64,000 bases of DNA from Vespula vulgaris (GCF_905475345.1 NC_066587.1:2679570-2743569), one strand, 5' to 3'; shown: positions 38,158 through 51,355, numbered from the stretch's first letter. The notes: generated by a model from the letters alone, not told the origin. Translations and numbers: made by a program.

Positions 38158-38972
38158 CTCTAGAAAGCTCTCGAGATAAATGTAAATTCTAAGAATCTTT
38201 TTATCATCGAAGAATCGTTAAAGAAGATATCCCGAGCGTCTTCGATAATTTGTTTGTCCGATTCTTCGACGATAAGACTCGTTTATCGGGAAACGATGAA
38301 GATGGTTAAGGAACGAAAAATAAAAGTAAAATAAAGAAAGGAAGGAAAATTAATCGGCGATCCCTTTGACGTTCAATCATTTTCCACGTAGTTTCTATCT
38401 TTAGAACGTGCTTTATATTCCAAGCTCAAAGTCGACGAAGAAAGAAGAACTCTCGCTTCTTCATCGAGAGAAAGATAGAACGAGGAAAGATAAAGAGAAA
38501 GAGAAAAGGAGAAAGAAAGAAAGAGAGAGAAAGAGAAAGAGAGATATAAAGAGAGCATTGACCTAATGGCACATAGGGAGTGTACCCGGTTCGTAAGAGC
38601 ATTTGCACGACTAACATATTGTTCATTCTTCAATGACGCGAACCGTGAAGAACTAACGCACGTAGAAAATCGTGGGTTTAACAAACGGTAAACTAACGAT
38701 AGACGCAAGAAGCTCAACTCTCGGGTAGCTTGAACGAACGCGAAACTGTTTCCGTTCGTCTTTACGTTACCACGAAACTTCTTCGACTTTTTTACACTCT
38801 TTTTCTTTTTTCCTTTCGTTTTCAAACGTTTACGATAAAAAGAAAAAAAAAACTCTGACACTCCCGATCGTTTATCATCGAAAGGAAATAGAAGCAAAAT
38901 CTGAAGTTGCACGTTACCGTAGAAAAATTAAATTTTCTTCGACGTGATGAGTTTTTCTCGAACCCACATATG

Positions 38973-38982
<10 letters not shown>
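36229..38982. other. Gene-free; many small arrays
   Basis: GATA 36521-36556; TA 36669-36681 and 36836-36868; GTAC palindromic repeat 37025-37057; poly-A 37100-37120; poly-T 37310-37365; CT 37933-37985; GA/GAAA 38120-38158 and 38500-38545. Unique parts (37190-37300, 38560-38780) show no exon. Confidence 0.55.
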
Positions 38983-39028
<46 letters not shown>

Positions 39029-39038
39029 TAGGTAGGTA
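38983..39038. repeat. (TA)21-(GGTA)3
   Basis: Compound array. Confidence 0.95.
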
Positions 39039-39439
39039 TCTACTACATTCCAGAATTTTCATTCAGAAAAACAAATAATCAAAAAAAAAAAAAGAAGAAA
39101 TATCAAGTCCCGGTTGAATCACATAAATTTTTTCTTTTTTATGCGTATCGAACATGTGTATCTACATATGCGTGTAGCTATTATAGGCACCTCTATACAG
39201 TATAAATACACAGAGAGTAGTTATAGTTATTTTATCTGGACAAAATTGTTTGATATTTCGAAACGAAGCATCGACTACTCATCGAGGAAATTCTCGCGCA
39301 ACAACAATCGAGATACAATCGAACGCGTTTGATTCGTTCTCTTCTCCGATTGATTTTATGTAATTCGATATAGTCACGATCGAACGTACAAATGTCATTA
39401 TTTCCAAATATATATTTTATATACATATGTATACTCACT

Positions 39440-39468
39440 CACACAGACACAGACACAGACACAGACAC
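39440..39468. repeat. Hexamer repeat (CACAGA)n
   Basis: About five ACAGAC units. Confidence 0.9.
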
Positions 39469-39664
39469 ATACATGCACATACGTACACACGTACACATAT
39501 TTGTCTACTATGTTATACCAGCAACGAATGGAGCTACGAGAGTAAAGGCAGATCGAGAGCGTTGATAAATCCGTGCACCAAACTTCGACCGTGCTCGACA
39601 AAGGATTCGTTCACAACAAAGTGCAAGCTCCTCCATAATACTCGAAGGCATCGACAAAGGAAGC

Positions 39665-39830
39665 TGGAGGTGAGAGAGAAAGAGAGAAAGCGAGAAGAAG
39701 AGAAGGTGAGAGAAAGAGAGAAGAAGAGGAGAGAAAAAGAAAGAAAGAGAGAAGAGAGAAAGCGAGAAGAAGAGAGAGAGAGATATCGTGAAGAAGAGAG
39801 AGGGTGGTAGGAAAGGAGGTAGGGATAGAG
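39665..39830. repeat. 165-bp polypurine tract with an internal duplication
   Basis: Almost only A/G. GAGAGAAAGCGAGAAGAAGA occurs at 39682 and again at 39754, showing a ~72-bp duplication inside the tract. Confidence 0.85.
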
Positions 39831-39838
39831 AGAGACCA

Positions 39839-40932
39839 GATCACGGCTTACTTCTCCCATGCTCGCTTTAATTCGTTTGATTAAAGCCGGAATTTGCTCT
39901 CCGACCTTAATCCCATCGAAAAGTCCAAGTAAAGCATTGGGAATGGATAACTCCGTTCGAAGGGAAGACTCGCAGAAATTACGAAATTGAGTGTTCGATA
40001 CGGGAAAGCAGTTAACGCTAACGTAACAAGCGAAATCGAACTTTTCAATCATCGGTTTTAATTTAATTGTATTTATCGTGTTGAAATGTAACGCGGAGGG
40101 AGGAATGGGAAAGGTGATTTAGACAACGAGCCGGCCATCGAAATTGTCAAGTTGATATGCTTCTCTATCGATATGGTAAAAGAGAAAAAAAAAGAAGAAA
40201 ATAAAAAGGAAGAAAAAAGAACTATTCGTTTAGTAACAAACTCGAGATATCGTTGTTTAATCGTTTAAACGACTATTATAAGGAGGTACATTATGTGTTG
40301 TTAACGTCGCTCGTAAAAAAAAATTTTTTTCTTGGAAACTTTTTAAAAACTAAGATGAAAGAAGAAGAAGAAGAAGAGAGAGAAAAATGAAAAAAAGGAA
40401 AAAGCCCCGAATGAAACTAAAGTAAAACTCTCTCTTTGAAAGTTTAAAGTCGGTCGGTGAGTTACGGTTTATAAAATTGTGGAACACAGCCTGAGAGTGT
40501 TGGTAATATTATCGAATTTAATGCAATTAATAAACTTTAATTAATGACATTAGTTCAGTTCAATGCATTAATTAATAAACGACAGGTGCGTTGCATTGAA
40601 CTTCCAATCGGTTGTAAGTTAAACGTAGTAGCGAGTGACGTATCCCTCGAGTGTGTTTCATGAATGCATAAATTCTAGGCCAATGGTACGAAACTTCACG
40701 CCCGCACGTTAACGACTTAGAATTCGCCGAACGTCTAACACGTGGGAAACGCATCGCCCTTACACGAAATTTTCCACGAACTGGAATAATAAAGTTCATT
40801 TCGCTTCGGTAAGTCATCACATAAGTCATGAATTATACAAACTACTAACTTTACATAAAGAAAAGAAAGGGAAAAAATGTTAGTAGGACGAGAATACTAA
40901 TGTGAAAGATAGATAGATAAATAGAGCGAGAG

Positions 40933-40936
<4 letters not shown>
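39839..40936. other. Gene-free; repeat-poor, TAAT-rich
   Basis: 39845-40060 is balanced unique DNA, open on the minus strand (start 40052) up to an AGAA|GTAAGC donor-like site but without an acceptor. GCTTTAAT/ATTAAAGC forms a small inverted repeat near 39865-39887. 40430-40830 is listed in part separately. Confidence 0.5.
40520..40588. promoter_or_regulatory. Paired homeodomain-type modules plus E-box (possible enhancer core)
   Basis: AATGCAATTAATAAAC at 40520-40535 and AATGCATTAATTAATAAAC at 40562-40580 are near-copies 42 bp apart. TTTAATTAATGAC lies between and CAGGTG at 40583-40588. Repeated TAAT/ATTA modules with an E-box suggest a developmental enhancer; this is inference. Confidence 0.25.

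Positions 40937-40973
<37 letters not shown>
40937..40973. repeat. (GA)18 array
   Basis: Pure GA. Confidence 0.97.
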
Positions 40974-40976
<3 letters not shown>

Positions 40977-41362
40977 GAAGATATAAAATTTAACAAAGAA
41001 GAAGAAGAAGAAGAAATATGCCGTAACGTTGGTTGGAAATACGGACGATTTCATTTCCTAAATCTTTACCTGGTATCATCCTTTGGGTATATGTTTCGCG
41101 AGAATACAAGAGAGAGAGGGACGGAGAGAGTGGAATAAGTACAGAAGGAGAAGAAAAAGATAGAAGAAAAAACAGAAGCTGGTAGAAGGAAGTATGAGAG
41201 AAATAAGAGAAAGAGAAAGAGAGAGAGAGAGAGAGAAAGATAGGAACGAAGGAGTTACAAATTAAGCACAACTAAACATCCCTTAAACAACTTGGCTATA
41301 AATTTAGCGAGAAGATTAAGACGCCCCCTGTTACCTCTTCGACCCTCTCTCCTTCTTCTCTC

Positions 41363-41402
<40 letters not shown>

Positions 41403-42527
41403 TCTCTCTCTCTCTCTCTCTAACGTGTGTCTCAGAGGCTCAAGCCATTTACGAAGCGGCTGTGGTCCGCCCTCTCTCTTTCTCTTTATCTCCCTCTTTC
41501 TCACTCTTCTTGAACAACCCCTTCGAGTCAGCGAAGTCTTCCTCCTTTCGTCCCTTTCCAACTCTCACTCTCCTCTTTACCCTCGTTACTTCCCCATCAC
41601 CCTTCTTCCCTCTCGACGTCTTTACCCCGGACGAAACGAGCTCGCTAGCCTCGACTAACCGCCGTCTGATTATTGCGGCCACGAGAAGATAAATTCACTT
41701 AATTTCGGCAACGGGCTTACTTAGACCGAACAGTATCGCATCGTTTTCACGAACGTGGCCGCCATTAGAACTTGGCTAGACTTCCGGAACCTCGGATTGA
41801 TCTCAAGCAACTACTTTTCTACGAATAGATAGACGACGTCGAAAGAATCTTATTACGTTCGAATAATTAATAATCGAATTAAATCGATCGAATCGAGTTG
41901 AGAAAGAAAGAGAAGAAAGAAGTAAACAACGAAAGCTTATCGAATCGTTTGGTTAAATCTACTTTTCTAATTTATATAAATATTTCACGCGATTTCGTAG
42001 ATTACAGACGAAATAATATAAAGCAAAGTAAAATTGATGTTATTATCTTGAAATTAGTTTGAAATCGAAAGTTCAATCGTTTCGTATAAATTCTTTCGTA
42101 TAATCGTTAATTTGTAGATACGAATAATCTATTATCACATAGGTATACACATATACACACACACACACACACACACTTCTGCAATACAATTTAAAAGGTT
42201 GGAACAATTCGATAAACTTCGATCTAGTAAAGAAACAGTAGCTACGGCTTTGAATTATTTACCAAGCATACATCGATAAATTCCGAGTTCCGAACGAATT
42301 ACAAGTGGAAAAAAATATTATTACGAAGGATCGAGTGTCTATTGTTTCTTCTACTTATCCCTCCTCCTTCTCCTCCTCCTCCTCCTCCTCCTCATTCAAC
42401 AACTAGCTTGTTCTTTAATACCTACAAACGGAACGCTTCTCGAACTCGATAATAGCGAAATTGGCAATTGCAATACAAAGAAGAAGAAGTGTGGCCATGA
42501 GAGAGAAATAAAATTCTCGACTGGTTC
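40974..42527. other. Gene-free; CT/GA arrays and a GC-richer block
   Basis: (CT)n at 41364-41421, (AC)11 at 42155-42176, (TCC)9 at 42361-42393. 41560-41800 is GC-richer and unique, with GTGGCCGCCATT (PHO/YY1-type core) at 41755-41766. Open frames on both strands here lack splice support. Confidence 0.5.
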
Positions 42528-42581
42528 TGTCGTCATCGTCGTCGTCGTCATCGTCGTCGTCGTCGTCGTCTTCGTCTTCGT
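42528..42581. repeat. (GTC)n triplet array, ~17 units
   Basis: GTC with CATC and TTC variants; codes Asp on the minus strand in one frame. Confidence 0.95.
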
Positions 42582-43445
42582 AGAATCGATTTTCTTTCAA
42601 AGCATATTAAAGCAAGTCGAATATACTTTCCACACCGATGAGTAGCCGAGGTGATGGGCCGTTGAAAGCTGTTCTCGGTCAAGTGTGTGGTGGTGGTTGT
42701 GAAGTGTCGTTCCACCCGTTCCTTCACCATTACCTTTCTCTCTCGCTCATGGCCGATCGATGAAAACGATGCCGTACGAACGTTTAATGAACGTTACGAA
42801 GCACACATCTCTCTTAAACTCGAGAAAATTCTAACATATGTATCAGAGAACATAAAACGGCATCGTAAATATGGAATGCCGATTTTTCCCCCTTAAGTTT
42901 TGAAAAAAAGAGAAAAGAAATATATCCCATATGCATAATTATTCAAAACGACGCACGATAACTCGCGGCCTCTGTAAATATCACGCAAAGCGACCAGCAA
43001 CAGGAAACGTTCCTGCGTTTCTACGGAAACCATGCTTCTTTCGTTCGGTGCCGGTATACGCTGGAAGCGTAGAAAAAAGGAAAGAGAAAAAGAAAAAAAA
43101 AAGGAAAAAAAAAAGAGAGAAAGAAGAGAGAAGAGAGAAGAGAGATGAAAAAAAAAAAAGAAAAAAGATCGAAAAAAAGGAGAAGAAAAAGAGGAGGAAA
43201 GGTGCGGAGAGGACCGACATAAAGAAAGTAAAAGAGGGGAGAATTACGATGGTAAATATTCCACGAGCCGCTTTCTAATTAACGTCCCCCTCGTGTTCTT
43301 GGCCTCGCTGATCGTTGATAGAACCTTCGGATAAATATCGACGACATTTTAAATAATGTCGCTTATTAATTCACTCGACACGATGGTGTATATAACTCAC
43401 GCGATCGAAATTTATTTTGAAAAATGGCGCATAATATTATTTACT
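42582..43445. other. Gene-free
   Basis: Unique 42600-42900 and 42930-43070; A/G-rich 43070-43200. No exon recognised. Confidence 0.6.
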
Positions 43446-43455
43446 TCTCTCTCTC

Positions 43456-43534
<79 letters not shown>

Positions 43535-43550
43535 CTCTCTCTGTCTCTCT
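43446..43550. repeat. (CT)n array ~105 bp
   Basis: Interrupted by three CTGT and one CTTT. Confidence 0.97.
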
Positions 43551-43660
43551 TCTCGTTTTCTTTACGTAATTACGAAACTTTATTATTCGAAAATTTCCGA
43601 TAAATGAATCATGAAAGACCTTGATAAAAAAATTTTGTCGTCTTATTTCGTAATACGAAG

Positions 43661-43665
<5 letters not shown>

Positions 43666-43704
<39 letters not shown>
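43666..43704. repeat. (GA)19 array, inverted relative to the CT array 115 bp upstream
   Basis: Pure GA; could pair with 43446-43550. Confidence 0.97.
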
Positions 43705-43713
<9 letters not shown>

Positions 43714-43955
43714 GGAGAAAGAAAGAAAAAAGAAAAAGCGTAACTAACGCGTTGGAAACGTCCGTTTCTACCATTATCGCGTTATCTACTAGCGAACGAA
43801 CGTTATTGGTCTCGGAAACGATGAGAGTCGTAAATTGAAAAATAATTCCTCAGTCATTTCATGGTAACAATTCGCAGTCAGCTCGATTGGAATTGTGTTA
43901 CGCGCTGGTGTTGGTTAAGAACGGTGTGCTACGAGTAGAAAGAAATAGAAAACAG

Positions 43956-43990
<35 letters not shown>

Positions 43991-43991
43991 C

Positions 43992-44029
<38 letters not shown>

Positions 44030-44285
44030 AAGAGAGAGAAAAAGAGAGCGAGAAGAAAAAGAAAAGAAACCATAATCAATCGATCGAATTCGAAAGTAGC
44101 AAAGCTAGACGATAAAGTCGGCACCAGGTGATTCGCCCAAGCTCGCTCGTAAGCACGCTCGGTGTCGATAGGTTGAGAGCTTTTCATTTCCGTTTGTCGA
44201 TGGCCAAAGAAGAGTCCAACTTTGTACGTGCTTCAACCCTTTCTTCTTCTATCTCTCTTTCTCTCTCTTTGCATCTAGGGTTGTT

Positions 44286-44326
<41 letters not shown>

Positions 44327-44343
44327 ATCTCGGGTTGTTTCTG

Positions 44344-44390
<47 letters not shown>

Positions 44391-44585
44391 TTCTCTGTAA
44401 CTGGTGAGATATTCTCGTCTAGAGGAGCAGACGGTTCAAGTTCGTAATGAAATCTCGTGTACGAGCTAATTCTCAACGCGGTTCCATTGTCCTCGAGCTT
44501 TCTAGAACCGAGGACACGAAGGACGCTTTGGACTTTCGAGAGCAGAGCATTGGTTCGTGAGAAGGCTGCTTTTCGAACGTCTCTA

Positions 44586-44590
<5 letters not shown>
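43705..44590. other. Gene-free; (TA)n pair and a duplicated 21-mer
   Basis: TA at 43958-43986 and 44003-44029; CT arrays 44289-44321 and 44343-44395. Unique 43740-43950 and 44400-44580 show no exon. Confidence 0.55.
44268..44342. repeat. Short tandem duplication within CT repeats (period 54)
   Basis: TTTGCATCTAGGGTTGTTTC at 44268 recurs with one change at 44322. Confidence 0.85.
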
Positions 44591-44652
<62 letters not shown>

Positions 44653-44660
44653 TTCTCTCT
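44591..44660. repeat. (CT)n array ~65 bp
   Basis: Pure CT to about 44650, then interrupted. Confidence 0.97.
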
Positions 44661-45412
44661 CTCTATGCGGAACATTCATTGCGTTCAAAAGCGTTAAAAT
44701 TGAAATTCCTTCGAGCCTATGAGTTTTCTTTGACTCCAAAAGCATGAAAGAAAAACTATCGTAACATCGACGTTGCTAAAATACCCACTCTTTTTTTCTT
44801 CTCTTAGTAAAGCTACAATAACGGCATAAAGGTTGCTTTAAAAAGCATAAACGTTTCACGTTAAAACGTAAATGTTATCGGAATTTTATTATTGGATACT
44901 TACGCGTTACTAGCAAGCGACCGTGTAACGTGTCATCCATGGATCATTTTCTCTTATTTTATTACGTTCCTAAAACGCGCTAGATTGAAATTTTCTTGCG
45001 AGGAATGGAAGAAAGGAAAGAAAAAAAAACAAGAGAAGAAAGAAGAAGAAGAAAAGAAGAAGAAGAAAACAAAAATCAATAAACGCGAAATCGAAATCGA
45101 ATAAGTAAGATACGAGTTGAAAATCTTCGATCCTCACATTGAAACGACTCTTAAACGAATTTAAACTGCTTCGTCCTTTTTTTTTCTTTTCTTTTCTTTT
45201 TACGATTATAGCCTCTATCGTCTAATCATTCTCGAATGAAAGGGAAAACTTACACGTCCTAAGTTAACATCAACGAATCGAACGCAATCTGCATACCTTA
45301 TCACCGCAACGAATTTCCTTGGCGACAGTCGACTCTCCAGATTCAAAGCATGTTTCTCGACAGCTGTTTCGCAAAGTTCGAGCTTCAACGTGCGTTCTTA
45401 GAATTCAGTACG

Positions 45413-45466
<54 letters not shown>

Positions 45467-46492
45467 GTCACGTCTTCGAAAGTCAGAGAATATAGGTACA
45501 TTGGCTACGCATTCATAGACTTTATTGATCCACCTCCTTTGGTCTTTCCCTTTGGAAAGAAAAAAGGGAACACTCAGAGCGATTTATTTTTTTTTTCATG
45601 TCTCACAATAAAAATAGAAAGAAAGGAAATAAAAAAGAATTGAAAAGAAGATCCAACTGGTTGTTGACGGAAATCCAGTACTTCAAACTTTTTACCTCTC
45701 CTTCGTCTATCCTTCGATACGAGTTCTTTCCTACTTGGAAAGGAAGATCGTTTCGATGAAAGTGCAAAGAAAAGTGTGACGTAGTACCTACGTATTTCGT
45801 TACATGCACACCTCTATGTGCAAACGTACGTGTGTATGTGTGTGTGTGTGTGTAAGTATAAATATATAGATGCATGTGTCTTTTCTACGAATGATAAAAG
45901 TTCGAGTTACAAGTTCTGCCACGTCCCCTTCGTTTCTCCTTTCTTTATCATCCCGTTAAGAGAAAAAGAAAGGAGATCTCGAATATAGCTTTATCGAGTT
46001 CGACCCAACGAGAATTCAAAGAAAGAAAGAAAGAAAGAAATAGGAAAACGGGAATGTAAAATGCAACGTTCGATGTGCATAACGACGAAATTGAGTATCG
46101 ACTTTCTATCGTATTACGATTACGTCGTTGAGAATGTGACGTTCATCGAAATGATATTTCGATTTCGGATAATTTGTCTTTTTGTTTTTTCTTTTTTCAA
46201 TTTCTTCTCTTTCCTTTTTAATTTTTGTATATCTTTTTTGTTTTTTTCTTTTTTATACGAACGAGCATCGATACTAATTCATATAACAAATTAATCATCG
46301 ACAGTCCGCACCATACGTTGTTCTAACGCATCGTTTTAATTTCATCCTTTATAGTAGAAGCTCACGCAACCAGGTCGATTATAAAAGATTTGAAAGCGTA
46401 CAAACGTTTCGAATTTCGTAATTCTCGAAAGAGAGACGTTTTAATTGTTAGATATAAACTTCGAATGATAATTGAAGGTAATTTATTACATT

Positions 46493-46495
<3 letters not shown>
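44661..46495. other. Gene-free; several small arrays
   Basis: GAA/A-rich 45010-45075, CT 45417-45468, GT 45836-45854, AAAG 46017-46040. 45240-45410 is balanced unique DNA without exon signals. Confidence 0.55.

Positions 46496-46541
<46 letters not shown>
46496..46541. repeat. (TA)n array ~42 bp
   Basis: Near-pure TA. Confidence 0.97.
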
Positions 46542-46547
<6 letters not shown>

Positions 46548-46710
46548 TAATATACGATTGTGTTTCTCTTTTTGATACTCTATTATGTAATAAAAAATAA
46601 ATAAATTTTATATTCACGTAGATATTGAGATGCTTGAACGAACGATAACAAATTATATTAGTATATTACATTATATTTTATATTATATTTTATATTACAT
46701 TATAATGTTT

Positions 46711-46719
<9 letters not shown>

Positions 46720-46751
<32 letters not shown>
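46720..46751. repeat. (TG)14 array
   Basis: Alternating purine-pyrimidine TG, Z-DNA capable. Confidence 0.95.
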
Positions 46752-46752
<1 letters not shown>

Positions 46753-47291
46753 CACATACATTCATACATATATAACGTTCCTAAAAAAAGAAAAAAGAAA
46801 AAAAAATGTAATTTTAATTAATTCCATAATTTCACGTTTATGTGAAAAAAAAAAGAAATTGAACGATATGGAAGAAGAAATTATTTTCGGAGAAAGACAA
46901 AAACTTTGGGTAGTTCAATGGGAACACATTTTTCATTTAATTTACGAAATGCAGACAAAGTTTTTTCATCGTTGATGAAATACCAACCATTTCTGGACTG
47001 CAATTCATAAAGATTCTATAACTTTTCACGTAAAAGCCGAACAATAAGCCGAGTTTAAACGGCGTGATGGTAACAGCAGAGGAACACTGTCTCCAATAAG
47101 ATGAATTCGAGAGATGACTATCGTTTTAAGTACGCTCGGATTCGTCGTTAAAGTATTACCTTGTGATTTGTTGCTCCCATAGAATCCTTTTCCTTCTCGT
47201 TTCTTCGTTCAACTTTACGTTACGTTTTCGACTTTCGTCTAAAGCCTTCCTTTCATTCCTTCTATCATTCCTTTTCTTTCCTTTTCCCCCC

Positions 47292-47322
<31 letters not shown>

Positions 47323-48961
47323 CTTTTGCATCTTATTCAACAAAGGACTGTCCAATCTTTTACAAGTAATTGATTGCTTTTAAAACGCGAGAGAAATGTG
47401 CGAATTACGGTATATTTAAATTTAACGATTAAAAGATTGCTAAAGTAAAATTAATCAAAAATAATATAGAATAATTTCGAATAATTATACGAAATTTAAT
47501 GGAAAAATATTAGTAATAAATAGAATAAAAGATAATGTGTATATATATATGTATGTATGTGTGTATATATATATATATATATAAATTTATATGTATATAT
47601 ATAGGAGATAGGATTACACGCCTGAGCAATATACAAATACAAATGTAATATTATGGTAATATAAAGACGAGAAGTCGACACCGTTGAAGTTCCCTCTTGT
47701 GAAGTTCGTACTTGGTACTTACACGTGTGCGGACAAAGTTGTGAATAAGATATAAACTAAACTAGACTAGACTAGACTAGACTTGACAAGAGGGACTTTC
47801 CACTGGAGGAGATATGTATATATCCTCATTCGTTATTATTCCATATCTTAAGACGATTACTGGAGTGAAAACACTTCGAATGTCAAATAAAAAAGAAAAA
47901 AAAAAAAAAGAAAAAAAAGCTTCAAGTAAAAATAAAAAACTAACAAACGCAAAAAAAATAATATCTCCTTTGGCCTTTCACCTTAGACGATGGAAAAAAA
48001 GAAAGAAAGAAAAAAGAGAAAAAATTAAAAAAATAGAAAAAATAAAAAAGAATATAACGAAGTGCGAACAAGCGAGCAACGAGTTCGAACGATTAAAATC
48101 GAAAGTTACGCGAAAAACTAATCCGATTTCTCGAACGATCGGTTAGTCGGGGGACATTGATACATGCGACGAAAAAAATACGCGCGAAACAATGGACGAC
48201 TCTAGGTGGATAAGCCGCAAATCATAGTGATCTATGCTTCAAAAAGAGACTGTTCTAGTACTACTACGTGGTGCCGTTATTTGAAACGTATATCAAAAGC
48301 TTATATCAGAGTCCTCTTCTCAGTATCTCCTTGTTATTATTATTCGTATAGTCTCGAGTCTACGGAGCATTTCTTTCGTTTACGTATTTATGTATCTATG
48401 TTATCCATATACATATGTATTGAAGTGAACACATAGATAACTATAAGAGAATAAGATAACGGTGGAACTGTTGAGCTAATTACTTTCTTATCCTTATTAA
48501 TTATAAATAAGTTTTCGTTATGGTTTTACCTTCAACTATGGAAAGGTAGTACCGCGTTGTTTGGAAAAGATAGTAATTACTCTTCTTGCTACAACATAAT
48601 AGCATTAACCAACTACGTTATTAAACTTCATTGTATCTCCCTTTTTCTCTTTACCTTTCTCACTTTTTCTTCGATATATATGCAAGCTGGTTAATTGTTT
48701 CTTCCTTTTTTTCTTTTCTCTCTCTCTCTCTCTCTCTCTCTCCTTCTTGTTTCTTTTTTTCATAATAAGCATTTAATTAGATACTTCTGAAAAAAGGAGA
48801 AAGAAAGAAAAAAGAAGAGAAAAGAAGAAAACAAGATTCACGATCATCCACGATAATGTTACAAAGATGTTCAGATATTGTAATTAAATTATTTCGTAAA
48901 TTGTTATTATTTCTAAAAAAAAAATGAAGCCTATTTTCGAACGAATCTCCCCCACCCTCAC
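46752..48961. other. Gene-free; includes pentamer (CTAGA)n
   Basis: CT 47283-47317, TA 47548-47582, (CTAGA)5 at 47759-47783, A-rich 47885-48050, CT 48719-48743. 46980-47160 and 48470-48640 are unique. No exon recognised. Confidence 0.55.
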
Positions 48962-49225
48962 CTGTCTCTCCCTCTCTTTTTCTCCATTTTGATTTTAAAG
49001 ATAAAATCTTCCATAGACAAATAGTCTAACTAATATATAAAGAAAAAAGTATTTAGAAACATGTATATCACTCTAGTTAGTAATCGATCTCGAGTCTTTA
49101 TCATCATCCTCAACTTCACCTGTCGGAGTAGACGGAACAAACAAGAAAGAGGATTTCAAAGTTCGGTTCATTATTCTCGTTTTCAAACGCCAACAAAAAT
49201 TGACGTGGAGCGTCGCCGGAAGGAT
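48962..49225 (-). other. Candidate two-exon unit with a 90-nt intron (coding status unclear)
   Basis: On the minus strand an acceptor (ggcgttccttag) opens a 106-nt segment, 49225-49120, ending GACAG|GTGAAG. A 90-nt intron with a TACTAAC branch-type sequence and a ctttatatattag acceptor follows, then a 68-nt segment, 49029-48962, ending GACAG|GTGAGG. The first segment is open in two frames, one matching the phase of the 57.5-kb exon and reading PSGDAPRQFLLAFENENNEP. Joined to the second segment that frame stops immediately, so the pair cannot both be internal exons of one long coding frame. It could be a terminal exon set, an untranslated transcript or coincidence. Confidence 0.15.
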
Positions 49226-49436
49226 CTAAGGAACGCCGATAATAAAAAATAAGATGAAAACGGTACGTTTTCAGCACCTTCCGTCCCTGTTCCCGTACCT
49301 CTCACGATCTTGTTATAAACTCAGAAAGTTAACAATTAGGGTCGATCCGTTATTGTGCGTTCCGCATCGGTTTCGAAGGCCTTCGGAGCTCTCAAATGGA
49401 CGATGGTAGTTGCGCGAATCAGAGTGGAAGAGGTAT

Positions 49437-49439
<3 letters not shown>

Positions 49440-49496
<57 letters not shown>
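49440..49496. repeat. (GA)28 array
   Basis: Pure AG; left arm of a potential long inverted structure. Confidence 0.97.
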
Positions 49497-49820
<324 letters not shown>

Positions 49821-49841
49821 ACACACAACCACATACATAAC

Positions 49842-49904
49842 GCATACGTGCATACGTGCATACGTGCGCATATATAATGTACATATGTATGCATGTATGC
49901 ATGC

Positions 49905-49945
<41 letters not shown>
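49842..49945. repeat. (GCATACGT)3, then CATG/TGCA words and (AT)18
   Basis: Octamer repeat at 49842-49866; alternating ATGC words; pure AT at 49910-49945. Confidence 0.9.
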
Positions 49946-49948
<3 letters not shown>

Positions 49949-51355
49949 GATAGCTGAGGAATATATGCACGTATGTAAGTGAATGCGCACGCGCGTCTAC
50001 GTTTAGCAGGACCAGTTACCTTTCACCAATCTCATCCTCCTATATCCTTCTCCTATACCATCCTCTCCTAACCATGAAGCCAGCAACGCACAACTCAAAC
50101 CTCAAAGACCAAAATCAAGCCAAGATATTAACGATCTCATAGATAAAGTATCATAAGAATCAATGAAATGATACTCTTCAAAGAGCCTTAATTATCTCGA
50201 TTCTTTTACGAATGGTCTAAACTTCTTCCTTCCTTCTTTAATTTCTTCCTTTCTTTGTCAATTTTTTTTCTACGAAACTATTTATCTATTTACGTATACG
50301 TATATTAGCTTATCTTTAATTATCCTTCATTCAGTTTATCCTTCACCTCGAAACTTTCTTTTTTAAATGTATTTTATTATCTATCTAGTTATCTATTATC
50401 GAATTCGTTTCATTTTTCGATCAAAGTCTTTGCGATATATTTTACGACGATCGAAGAATCTTATTTCTCTCTCTCTCTCTCTTTTTCTCTATCTCTTTTA
50501 TTTCCCTTTTAAATCGTTGAATCCACTTAAAGATTTTCCGTAGTATCGAAATCGTAATTTATGCTGAGAGATCGAGAACGAATGTGAACTGCGCGAGAAC
50601 GGTGATGCCTGTTCTCTGTCTCGTCCGCGCTATGCCGTCCCAATGGGGAACTAAGCTGTGAAACCTATTACTGTTCTGAACCAACCTTTTCCTATCATCG
50701 AGCTACGATTACGTGTGAAAAGAAAAATAAGAAAGAAAAGGAAAGTTTTAAAGGGAAAACACGTGAGAACGATGCTTGCAATTTTCATCCTGCTTTCTTT
50801 TCTTTTCTCTTTTTTTTTTTTTTTAATTCTCGATAAAATCGCAAAAAGGAAAAAAGGCACGATCGAAGAATAGAAAATTTCATCGGACTTTTCCGCTTTA
50901 CTTTTTCCTTCTTCATTTCATTTCGTTCGATAATATCGAAAAAAAAAAGAAGAAATAGAAAAGAAATAGAAAAAACCATCAAACAGGTAAGACAAAAAAA
51001 AAAGGGGAAGAAAGAACGTAAAGAAAGTATTAATTCTTGTTTTCGGATGACAATCGTCATCGTAAGATATGACAAAACAAGAATAACCGATGGAGAACGG
51101 ACGAGCGAGAGCAACCGTAATTCGCGTATATCCTCCAACCGGGTTTCTTTTTGTCGCTCATTAACGCGCATCGAACAAAGAACATTCCGCTGTTATTCCC
51201 GTCGAATAATTTTTCCGGCTACATCGAGTTTCCTCTCTTTCTCTCTCTTTCTCTTTCTCTCGTTTGTTTCCTGAGAGTTTCTCGTCGATGAGGAAAAAGA
51301 GAAACGAGCAGAGAAAAATAGAAGAAAACGAGGAAACAGAAAAGAAGAAAAAGAA

